Origin: Bacillota bacterium
Lineage (GTDB): Bacteria; Bacillota_E; Sulfobacillia; Sulfobacillales; Sulfobacillaceae
Direction of reading: 5' to 3'
DNA: 5,638 nucleotides
Assembly (NCBI GenBank): GCA_021802375.1
Contig: JAKAAL010000335.1
Coordinates: forward strand, 1 to 5,638
The notes under the pieces were generated by a model. That model did not search any database, was not told where the DNA came from, and was given only the letters and a program-made list of their open reading frames with translations. Every line of letters begins with the position of its first letter. Within the stretch, counting starts at the first letter, position 1. Positions 1-5,427 of this stretch are shown one piece after another. The position numbers were made by a program, and so were the translations under genes.

Positions 1-63
1 AATTGTTTCGAAAGTTGTGGTTAACGCCCTAGGATTCGGATTCGGGCCTGCTCGGCGACGCCG

Positions 64-1407
64 TTATAAACAGCGGCGTAAAGTGATCACGAATTTATTC
101 GTGCGGCCGCGCTTTTTGTTTCGGGGTGCCTTGCGCCCCGGAATCACTGGCACAATATAACGCATCAGGCGGACGATCGTGCGCTGAAATCGCCGTTGTT
201 GACGTTCAAAGTCCGCCGCCGTTTTCGCCCACAGCCAGCGAATCAATCGGTATTTCACCGTGGCGATCAACAACCGATAGTTGATCCGATATCGGTCGTA
301 CTTTCGATGATACTGATCGCGATGGGCGTCCCATTGCTGTTCGGCTTCTTGCTTGACCGCAGCGCTCAAATTCGCAAACAGGATCGTCGCATGGTAGTCT
401 TGGGCAATCACTCGCGGGGTGATCCCTGAGAAATTTTCAATTTCTAACGCATACTTCTCCTGGCCATAATGCACTTCGATCCCCCACCGTAGGGCGTATA
501 ATTCGCCAAAGGCTTCTTCCGGCATTTCTTCTTCCGTTAACGTGGTGACGAGGGTTTCGATCTGACCGGTGGGTAAGCGAAGTTTAATGACTCGGAGCCG
601 GACCGCGGTACCCGCGGTCGCCTCGACCCCCATGGCGCGCACTTGGCGCGCCTGGGCCGAGGACAACGTGAGGGTGACCCAGGTGTTGGACCGAGCGACA
701 CCGATGATTTTAGGATAAAAGCTTACCGGCACGCGCATCACTGGGCGAATTTGATGGCTGATTAGATAAAAGAGCAAGGGCAGCGACGGATAGCCGCGAC
801 CAAACAACATGATGGTCGCAATCTGGCGAGCCGCCAGTCGCAGAAAGGCCTCCACATGTTGGCGAGCCAACTCGCGCTCCCCAGTACGAAAGGGAGCGAT
901 TACGGCATCGACGACGATGCCGTTCAAGACATCGTAGAGTTGGGACGCCCGGGCCTTGGCCACCGCAAAAGTGCCCTTACCGGTCGCTACCCCATATTCG
1001 GCCCGTAACTGGGGCGAATCAGGCAATTGCTGCGAGGAACCGTCGATCGCGAACACGCGAAAGCCGCGAAAGGTGCGATATTCCTCGTCGTCGTAATACC
1101 GATTCACAAACGCCGTATTCAGTTCGGTAAACGCTTCGGGACGAATTTTTTGCCGCGCTTCGCCAAAGGACTGTTTCGTGTACGTAGTCTCGTCGGCTTG
1201 GTATGGCCACAACCGCTCCCGAAACTGATCCAGTTCGATTTGAGTGCTTCGTCGGGCTAAATTTAAAATCATGGACAGGACCCCGACGAACCCGACCTTG
1301 CGCTCGCGGGTAAAATCTTTCGGACGTTCTTTGGATCGCTCCCGAAATTGCAAATCTTGTAATGTTTGACCGATGATATTGATAAGATCCAACGCTTTAC
1401 TGGACAT
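64..1407 (-). CDS. IS4-family DDE transposase, probably catalytically dead
   Basis: This 447-residue protein would cut and join the element's DNA ends with an RNase H-fold DDE domain. The first catalytic Asp is D122 in AIDGSS. The IS4 signature Y-(2)-R-(3)-E-(6)-K is exact: Y304, R307, E311 and K318 in YALRWGIEVHYGQEK, with E311 the catalytic Glu. At the second Asp, where the family has DRGYPS, this copy reads GRGYPS (G203, codon GGT at 799-801), so one base has probably removed a metal ligand. The C-terminus is strongly basic (GRKAPRNKKRGR). I chose ATG at 1407 because GGAGGTGG (1413-1420) sits 5 nt upstream; an in-frame TTG at 1422 overlaps that site and is unlikely. Length is normal and the frame is intact apart from the D-to-G change. 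Family assignment is very secure; loss of activity is inferred. Confidence 0.95.
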   Translation of the reverse strand: MSSKALDLINIIGQTLQDLQFRERSKERPKDFTRERKVGFVGVLSMILNLARRSTQIELDQFRERLWPYQADETTYTKQSFGEARQKIRPEAFTELNTAFVNRYYDDEEYRTFRGFRVFAIDGSSQQLPDSPQLRAEYGVATGKGTFAVAKARASQLYDVLNGIVVDAVIAPFRTGERELARQHVEAFLRLAARQIATIMLFGRGYPSLPLLFYLISHQIRPVMRVPVSFYPKIIGVARSNTWVTLTLSSAQARQVRAMGVEATAGTAVRLRVIKLRLPTGQIETLVTTLTEEEMPEEAFGELYALRWGIEVHYGQEKYALEIENFSGITPRVIAQDYHATILFANLSAAVKQEAEQQWDAHRDQYHRKYDRYRINYRLLIATVKYRLIRWLWAKTAADFERQQRRFQRTIVRLMRYIVPVIPGRKAPRNKKRGRTNKFVITLRRCL

Positions 1408-1412
1408 TATTA

Positions 1413-1443
1413 CCACCTCCAATGCCAGAATACTGGAAGGTGG
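1413..1443 (-). promoter_or_regulatory. Hairpin sequestering the transposase ribosome binding site
   Basis: In minus-strand RNA, CCACCTT (1443-1437) can pair with the GAGGTGG half (1419-1413) of the Shine-Dalgarno site in front of ATG 1407, giving 7 base pairs including one G-U. A second perfect stem, CCAG-tatt-CTGG (1436-1425), stacks inside it. The pairing covers the whole ribosome binding site. In IS10 and IS50 (both IS4 family) such hairpins form only in transcripts that enter from outside and so block transposase synthesis by read-through. The same role here is inferred. Confidence 0.55.
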
Positions 1444-1449
1444 CCCGAA

Positions 1450-1484
1450 GGTTCAGCTTTTTTATTGGCGACACCCGCTGAACC
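1450..1484 (-). repeat. Perfect 8-bp inverted repeat in transposase leader
   Basis: GGTTCAGC (1450-1457) and GCTGAACC (1477-1484) are exact reverse complements around a 19-nt spacer that contains a T6 run on the plus strand. It lies just upstream of the site-sequestering hairpin in the transposase leader and could form a second stem in read-through RNA. On the minus strand no T run follows the stem, so it is not a typical terminator. Confidence 0.5.
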
Positions 1485-1510
1485 GCCGAGATCCGGAGTC
1501 ATTAACACAC

Positions 1511-1542
1511 TCAAACGTTCTCTATAGATGGCGAACGTTTGA
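1511..1542. repeat. Perfect 10-bp inverted repeat near IS right end
   Basis: TCAAACGTTC (1511-1520) is repeated exactly in reverse complement as GAACGTTTGA (1533-1542), with a 12-nt AT-leaning spacer. It overlaps the inner part of the proposed terminal inverted repeat. It could be a transposase or host-factor binding site, or another stem in transcripts entering the element. Confidence 0.5.
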
Positions 1543-1557
1543 TCGTAACTTCCTTAA

Positions 1558-1713
1558 CCTGACAACATTGCGGTGCACGCGGGTCTGACCGAATCCTGGA
1601 GCCAAGGCATGACCGAGGGATTTAACAACCAGATCAAGTGTCTCAAGCGCGTCATGTTCGGCCGCGCCGATTTCGATCTGTTGCGAGCCCGTATTTTACA
1701 CAACCAATCGTAG
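1558..1713 (+). pseudogene. C-terminal remnant of ISL3-family transposase
   Basis: Read in frame from 1558 to the TAG at 1711-1713, this encodes the last ~51 residues of an ISL3-type (IS204/IS1001/IS1096/IS1165) transposase. The diagnostic string is WSQGMTEG followed by FNNQIKCLKR, VMFGRADFDLLRARILH and the stop; in the family W-S-x-G-x-x-E-G carries the catalytic Glu and K-R-x-M-x-G-R-A-x-F-D-L-L-R-x-R closes the DDE domain. Nothing upstream continues the frame: a TAA lies at 1555-1557, exactly where the IS4 element's proposed end lies. There is no start codon or ribosome binding site for it, so it is a truncated relic and the rest of the gene lies outside the window or is lost. Confidence 0.88.
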
Positions 1714-1790
1714 GGGTTGGCGCGAAGACCAGTGGTCATCACTTCAACCCACTGGCCTGCTGTCGCTACGGCTCAAGCAATACCGTTCGG

Positions 1791-1873
1791 GCATCCGGAA
1801 CCAGCCGCCCGACGGGCGAGGATTCGGGGTTGGCGCCCGGCTAAAGACCCGCGCCGACGCCAACCCGGAATGC
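1791..1873 (+). ncRNA. Possible structured RNA (three-way junction), class unknown
   Basis: By eye the stretch folds into a closed three-way junction. The outer helix pairs GCATCCGG (1791-1798) with CCGGAATGC (1865-1873), with one bulged A. Hairpin one is CGCCC-GAC-GGGCG (1806-1818). Hairpin two pairs GTTGGCG (1829-1835) with CGCCAAC (1858-1864) and continues across a small internal loop with CGGC (1838-1841) and GCCG (1853-1856), leaving an A-rich loop. A further short helix GCCGG/CCGGC (1920-1924, 1943-1947) follows. No protein gene covers the area. GC-rich DNA pairs easily by chance, and the strand of any RNA is not established. It might be an element-borne RNA such as the HEARO/omega type, but no nuclease gene is adjacent. 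Confidence 0.3.
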
Positions 1874-2145
1874 GGAAGGGGCTATCTCCCGGAACACCTC
1901 GCATCGACGCGCTCACACGGCCGGGGCGAATGACGGTGGTGACCGGCTGATTCATCAGACCGATGACACAAAGAGTTAGCCCAAACCGTAGGCCAACGCT
2001 CAACAACACAGGGACGCTCGCCTCGGCTCAGGGACAGACGGGAGCCTGGACGATAGATTCGACAGCATTCGAACCACACGGAAATGGCCACGCTCCAATT
2101 CTGCCTATCTTTCAGCAAAAGTGAGGGAGAGCCAATTCCTCTTGA
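1874..2145. other. GC-rich intergenic stretch, no gene seen
   Basis: I see no convincing coding region: open frames exist on both strands because of the GC content, but they overlap each other, lack ribosome binding sites and show no recognisable protein. The only structured pieces are the short pairings CTGA/TCAG (1947-1950, 1955-1958) and GCCGG/CCGGC (1920-1924, 1943-1947), and the ISL3-like terminus at about 2111-2133. Confidence 0.5.
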
Positions 2146-2420
2146 CCAAACACACGCCTACGCGCCGTGCCGTTGGAGGATTGGGTCGGCCGGATCGGGG
2201 GCGAGCGCGATCTCCACCTGTCGAACGCCCACACGGCCTACTACCACACGGACCTGGGCAAGCTCCAGATCGCCCCCCGGGGCGGGGGGATCTCTTTCGG
2301 TTCTGGTCGGGATCCTACGCCGGCATCGGCGGCCGCGGTGCCCGAGCGCTGTGGTCCCCACTTCTCGGCCAGGAGGCCAACAGTGACTCCGGCCTTGACA
2401 CATTTACATACTCTGTCTAA
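2146..2420 (+). pseudogene. Frameshifted fragment of a high-GC gene, family unrecognised
   Basis: Two open frames join into one protein-like segment. From 2146 the frame gives EDWVGRIGGERDLHLSNAH and then TAYYHTDLGKLQIAPRG; at the homopolymers CCCCCC (2273-2278) and GGGGGG (2284-2289) sense moves to the next frame, DLFRFWSGSYAGIGGRGARA and then LWSPLLGQEANSDSGLD. In both parts almost every third codon position is G or C (for example CTC CAC CTG TCG AAC GCC CAC), a strong sign of former coding in a high-GC genome. After about 2400 the bias stops and the frame ends at TAA 2418-2420, so both ends look truncated. DLHLS superficially recalls the N-terminus of PilT-type ATPases, but no other PilT feature is present. 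I do not know the family. Confidence 0.45.
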
Positions 2421-3319
2421 TCGAGCATGAAAGACTGTAATAACTGGTAGTTAGACCTGCTTATGGTGATTCCACAATAGCTGAGACACCGCTCCGCAGT
2501 GAGCGCATTTAGTACCTCTGCACTTAATGTTCCAGACATTTGCCACTCGAGTAAAACCACGGCCATTCGGATCACAACCGAAAGGCGTCGTTCAGCAAAA
2601 CTCTCTCTAGAAATCTGTACACAAAGCCGGGTCAATGTGTCGCTCACTCCGCTGTAATTTCCAGAAGACAGGCGCATCTGAGCCACATAGGCGTTTTCCA
2701 ACAGATAATCAATCCGCGACATCTGAATGAGTCGAAGGCACTTTCGTATGATGATTCTGATTAAATCCTCACGGTCCAGAGGGTTGCTTGTGTCCGTAGT
2801 AATGTCACCCATCATCGTCCACAGAGCCGAGCTCTCGGACACGTTGGATTGGCGAAGGTCCTTGGTGGGCGGGAAGGAGACACTTATAATCGTCTCGTGT
2901 ATCTCCTCATCTGGGACGTGAACGTATGAGAACCAGTGTCGACTGTTAGGAAACAAAGATCGGAGAGAACCTGGCTTCGGATCTTGGCTTTTCCCTTTTA
3001 TCTCGTTCAAGATGTCACTTGCAGAGCGTTCCGCGTCTTCTCCTTGGGCAAGCAAGACAAGGATAACAGGGCCGTTAAGATACTCTGAATACGAAGCAAA
3101 GGTTCTACTGATTTTGTGAAGGCGGTCTCGTTTATTAGTTGGCCCAGTCAAATAGAGCAAGTCGACCAGTTCCCGAGTTCCGTTCAAGAAACTGGCTGAG
3201 CGGATGAGGAACCCTTTTTGTTCTAGAAATAGGCCAATATGTGGGATCATCAAACTCGTACTTAACTCTGGAAGTGCGGCGAGAACCGCTACATTACGCC
3301 GTTCGATCGAGGATCTCAC
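2417..3319 (-). CDS. Hypothetical protein, ~300 aa, last gene of the operon
   Basis: I do not recognise this family. The chosen start is GTG at 3319, which overlaps the TGA stop of the preceding gene in a GTGA junction, the usual sign of translational coupling; a TTG at 3352 in the same frame would add 11 residues but has no ribosome binding site. The predicted protein is soluble, with no signal peptide and no membrane segment. The N-terminal half alternates hydrophobic strands and helices (NVAVLAALPELS, HIGLFLEQKGF, ELVDLLYLTG, GPVILVLLAQGEDAE), suggesting an alpha/beta fold; the C-terminal half is mostly helical and rich in Arg and Leu (DLIRIIIRKCLRLIQMSRID, RLSVVIRMAVVLLEW). No catalytic motif stands out. 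It ends the cluster, and I see no clear terminator before the degenerate region beyond 2417. Confidence 0.8.
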   Translation of the reverse strand: MRSSIERRNVAVLAALPELSTSLMIPHIGLFLEQKGFLIRSASFLNGTRELVDLLYLTGPTNKRDRLHKISRTFASYSEYLNGPVILVLLAQGEDAERSASDILNEIKGKSQDPKPGSLRSLFPNSRHWFSYVHVPDEEIHETIISVSFPPTKDLRQSNVSESSALWTMMGDITTDTSNPLDREDLIRIIIRKCLRLIQMSRIDYLLENAYVAQMRLSSGNYSGVSDTLTRLCVQISRESFAERRLSVVIRMAVVLLEWQMSGTLSAEVLNALTAERCLSYCGITISRSNYQLLQSFMLD

Positions 3320-3882
3320 GACGGCCAAACACCCACTCCAGGGTAGGGCCAACCCAAGTTTCGCAAAGCGATGCTCGTCTGGGACGGTATATCTTTGCGA
3401 ATCGATTCGGCCAAATCCGCTAGCGCCGCACTAAATACCATCGCAAGGAAATTCATTTGCCCATCTCTCCCTGTCTTGATAGACAAAGCTCGACAGATTA
3501 AAGATGCCCATTCATGGTAGCCAAGCGCCGACCCAGAGATTTCTGTGGTGGTTATGTGCCACTCTGCAAAGGTTTCTTCGAGCCAGTTTACCTGCTGGCC
3601 ATCCACTGAAGTCGCCCACCGAGGAAGCTTGTGGGACCGACCGATTACGATGCTATCAAAATGATCCCGAAACACGGACCATCTCCATTTCTGATACGCA
3701 TCTTCTAGAGCCATGAGGCGTGGAGCAAGAAGAGGGTATATTGCATCCCCCGGCACCCCGGATAAGACGCTCAGTGATTCACCGCATCCTGGTGCAGCTA
3801 CTCCTTGAATGAGCTTGGAGTACGATGATACCCACCACTGCCGGGGCTCAATGATGTTAATGTCGGGAGTAATGGTCACCAC
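3316..3882 (-). CDS. Hypothetical protein, 188 aa
   Basis: The family is not recognised. The gene starts at GTG 3882, 13 nt after the stop of the upstream gene; a second GTG directly follows at 3879 and has slightly better spacing from the weak site GACAGG. The protein is soluble and rich in aromatic residues, especially Trp (QWWVSSY, KWRWSVF, GWPYPGVGVWPS), with no signal peptide. A hydrophobic helix NFLAMVFSAALADLAESI sits near the C-terminus but carries acidic residues and is more likely amphipathic than membrane-spanning. The last bases overlap the next gene by GTGA. The next gene's frame is also open for more than 100 nt inside this gene's 3' end, leaving a frameshifted single ancestor as an alternative. 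Position in the tight cluster implies a shared function with the methyltransferase and the helical metal-site protein. Confidence 0.78.
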   Translation of the reverse strand: MVTITPDINIIEPRQWWVSSYSKLIQGVAAPGCGESLSVLSGVPGDAIYPLLAPRLMALEDAYQKWRWSVFRDHFDSIVIGRSHKLPRWATSVDGQQVNWLEETFAEWHITTTEISGSALGYHEWASLICRALSIKTGRDGQMNFLAMVFSAALADLAESIRKDIPSQTSIALRNLGWPYPGVGVWPS

Positions 3883-3895
3883 CGCCTGTCTCGAT

Positions 3896-4678
3896 CTACC
3901 CCTGCACCCAATTTTGTGGCAAGGGGTAGTCGTATGTTGCTGGGTTAGCCAAAACGTTGGTCAAGTCGTCAACAATTCTTGACATCTCTTCTTTGCCGAG
4001 GGACCGGATGACAGCACGTAACATATTTCTGAATTTCGACAACACCTCGTCCTTGGGTTCAAGGCCGAATTTGGCTGCCAGGCCTCGCAAGTGAAATTCA
4101 TCAGGGGTCCGTGCGCGGGCGATAATTCCTGAGTAGCGCAAGGGTTGTTGCGGATAAGGTTTCGTTGTTTCGATGCCGAACTCTCGTACCGTAGCACCTA
4201 GCCAATCCAACTTTTGCTCTAGAGCTATAAACGAATCACGGATATCAATGAATAGAGGGTCCAGGTTGAGAGTATCCGCCAGATATTGGTCTACCGAATA
4301 TTCAATCATGGTGTGTGCCCACCCACGAATAGAGTCACGCATCCCGCCGTCGATGAGATAGCCGGCTTGCTCGGCTTCCCGATAAAAATTTCGATATTCG
4401 TTTACCACAACCCTCATATTTCTATACGCCCAGCCGACTTTTTCGGGGGGGGTTGCCCATTTTGGTCCAAAGTGAATTACCGCGTCGCCAACGATGTGAG
4501 CCTGTATGAGTTTGGCTCCCAACGCGTCTTGTGGTATGTTCCAACACTGCTCGTAACCCCACGTATGACTTGACAAGAGATCTGGCAGCATCAGCATGAC
4601 GACACCTTCTCCACACGAAACGTCTAGAGTTCTGAAGTTGTGGTTCCCGGTTATCAAAACATGGCCCAATATAAACAA
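3896..4678 (-). CDS. Helical protein with metal-site motifs, phospholipase C/ACP phosphodiesterase-like
   Basis: The protein is predicted all-helical and contains two metal-ligand-like strings: AHIVGDAVIHFG (H61, D65, H69) and WAHTMIEYSVDQYL (H122, E126, D130), plus an early SSHTWGYEQ (H38, E43). This spacing resembles zinc-dependent phospholipase C-like and acyl-carrier-protein phosphodiesterase-like helical hydrolases, where His and Asp from several helices bind metals. That likeness is from motif pattern only, and the substrate is unknown. Two starts are possible. TTG 4678 lies 8 nt after GAGAGGAG and 20 nt after the methyltransferase stop. ATG 4597 lies 5 nt after AGGTG and gives MLMLPDLLSSHTWG, which looks like the natural N-terminus of such proteins. 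I list the longer form because its ribosome site is stronger; the first 27 residues are doubtful. No signal peptide or membrane segment is seen. Confidence 0.8.
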   Translation of the reverse strand: MFILGHVLITGNHNFRTLDVSCGEGVVMLMLPDLLSSHTWGYEQCWNIPQDALGAKLIQAHIVGDAVIHFGPKWATPPEKVGWAYRNMRVVVNEYRNFYREAEQAGYLIDGGMRDSIRGWAHTMIEYSVDQYLADTLNLDPLFIDIRDSFIALEQKLDWLGATVREFGIETTKPYPQQPLRYSGIIARARTPDEFHLRGLAAKFGLEPKDEVLSKFRNMLRAVIRSLGKEEMSRIVDDLTNVLANPATYDYPLPQNWVQG

Positions 4679-4698
4679 TGTCGCTTCTCCTCTCTTGG

Positions 4699-5427
4699 CT
4701 AGGGATTTACGAGAAATGAGTCATATGAAAAGGGAATACCTGGGACGTTGTCAATAGTCTCTAGCCAATGTGCATCTCCCAAAGACTGTGAAACCATCTC
4801 CCATTGAGATTTGTCCCAATACCATCCTGGACATTCCGCCCCAAAATCGTTCAGACATCGATTGAAAAACCAATCCATGCGTTCGTGCAACACACAATCC
4901 GTATCCTCAGTGCGTAGGTTTTCAATTATGAGGTACTGGTTCGTATGAAGGGTGCTCATCCAGCCAATGAAGGGGTCTACGCTGAGCTCGTGGTGGATAG
5001 AAGCAACCACTATGACCGCATCAAACCGCCGAGTTTGAAGTATCTGTCGCCGACTAAAGTCCACCGTTTCGTGGCTGTTAGAACATCGCCCGTAGTCGCT
5101 GAATCGCTCGGTTTCAATTACCGTACACCCACGCAGACGCAACTCTTTTGCTAACGTGCCCGTGCCGGACAGTACGTCCAAAATCGTGGGATTCGGTTCA
5201 GGGAGGTAAGACATAATTTTTTCAGCCAGATACTTGGAACGACTGGCATTTAGTACTTTATTCCATTGGCGCCCCAAGCCACCTTCTTGTAATGCCACTC
5301 TGAGGTTCTGGGTCGCATCGGCGCCCATGTCTGACTCCACAATCAAACGTGCCACTAGTTCAATGCTTGGGTCGGTAAAAGACAAAGCCTTCTCCAGACG
5401 TCGTTGCAATTCCGGCAATGTGACCAC
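4699..5427 (-). CDS. Class I SAM-dependent methyltransferase
   Basis: This 242-residue protein transfers a methyl group from S-adenosylmethionine to an unknown acceptor. The Rossmann-type domain runs from about residue 78 to 175: motif I is ILDVLSGTGTLAKEL with D84, G88 and G90, an acidic residue follows strand two (VIETE, E105 or E107), motif IV is FDAVIVVASIHHEL (residues 135-148, the IHHEL form common in this fold), and strand five is YLIIENL. The C-terminal DWFFNRCLNDFGAECPGWYW matches the D-x-x-Y-N-R-x-L-N...P...Y pattern seen downstream in many small-molecule methyltransferases. The N-terminal 70 residues are helical. The start is GTG 5427, immediately after the TAA of the upstream gene, with AAAGGAG 10 nt upstream. 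It sits second in the visible operon. The fold is secure; the substrate cannot be deduced. Confidence 0.9.
   Translation of the reverse strand: MVTLPELQRRLEKALSFTDPSIELVARLIVESDMGADATQNLRVALQEGGLGRQWNKVLNASRSKYLAEKIMSYLPEPNPTILDVLSGTGTLAKELRLRGCTVIETERFSDYGRCSNSHETVDFSRRQILQTRRFDAVIVVASIHHELSVDPFIGWMSTLHTNQYLIIENLRTEDTDCVLHERMDWFFNRCLNDFGAECPGWYWDKSQWEMVSQSLGDAHWLETIDNVPGIPFSYDSFLVNP

Larger units (their letters stand above)
5..1558 (-). mobile_element. IS4-family insertion sequence, near-complete copy
   Basis: The element is defined by its IS4-type transposase and by imperfect terminal inverted repeats that I could align by eye: 5-26 against the reverse complement of 1536-1558, with the core AAGTT..G.T..AACG kept and about 15 of 22 positions equal with one gap, several of the mismatches being transitions. 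The resulting length of about 1.55 kb is normal for IS4 elements. The window begins at or just inside the left end, so a target duplication cannot be checked. The right end touches the truncated ISL3 transposase remnant, so the element either inserted into that gene or recombined next to it. Exact ends are tentative. Confidence 0.55.
1558..2133 (+). mobile_element. Truncated ISL3-family element, 3' part
   Basis: After the transposase remnant comes about 420 bp without a gene, ending in CAGCAAAAGTGAGGGAGAGCC (about 2113-2133). In reverse complement this begins GGCTCTCCCTCACTTTTG, which resembles the GGCTCTT-type termini of ISL3 elements. I therefore place the element's right end at about 2133. 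The left half is missing, so the matching terminus cannot be compared. The 3' non-coding part is longer than usual for the family, so something else may have been inserted between 1714 and 2100. Confidence 0.4.

Noticed and set aside
88..103. Hairpin CACGAA-TTTA-TTCGTG near the transposase stop
   Set aside because: Six pairs within the last codons with no T tract; it codes part of the C-terminal tail and is too short to call a terminator.
122..140. Strong 8-bp hairpin CGGGGTGC/GCGCCCCG as a transcription terminator
   Set aside because: It lies inside the transposase coding sequence, and on the coding strand the stem is followed by an A-rich, not a T-rich, run; the T-run is on the wrong side for either reading.
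1521..1548. Minus-strand promoter TTACGA, 16 nt, TATAGA for the transposase
   Set aside because: It matches only about half of the consensus in each box and lies within the proposed terminal repeat; it is too weak to list as a promoter.
1773..2118. Minus-strand open frames of about 78 codons in the GC-rich zone
   Set aside because: Several overlap in different frames and lack ribosome sites and third-position bias; they are GC-driven chance frames.
2194..2260. PilT/GspE-type ATPase because of DLHLS
   Set aside because: Only the five-residue string agrees; no Walker motif or other secretion-ATPase feature can be found in either frame.
3180..3319. Cobalamin-binding or radical-SAM type N-terminus in the last operon gene (PELSTSLMIPHIGLFLEQKG)
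   Set aside because: The helix pattern is vaguely similar, but there is no D-x-H-x-x-G motif and no cysteine triad.
4286..4573. Plus-strand open frame opposite the helical-protein gene
   Set aside because: It is a shadow of a well-supported minus-strand gene, with no ribosome site and no recognisable motif.
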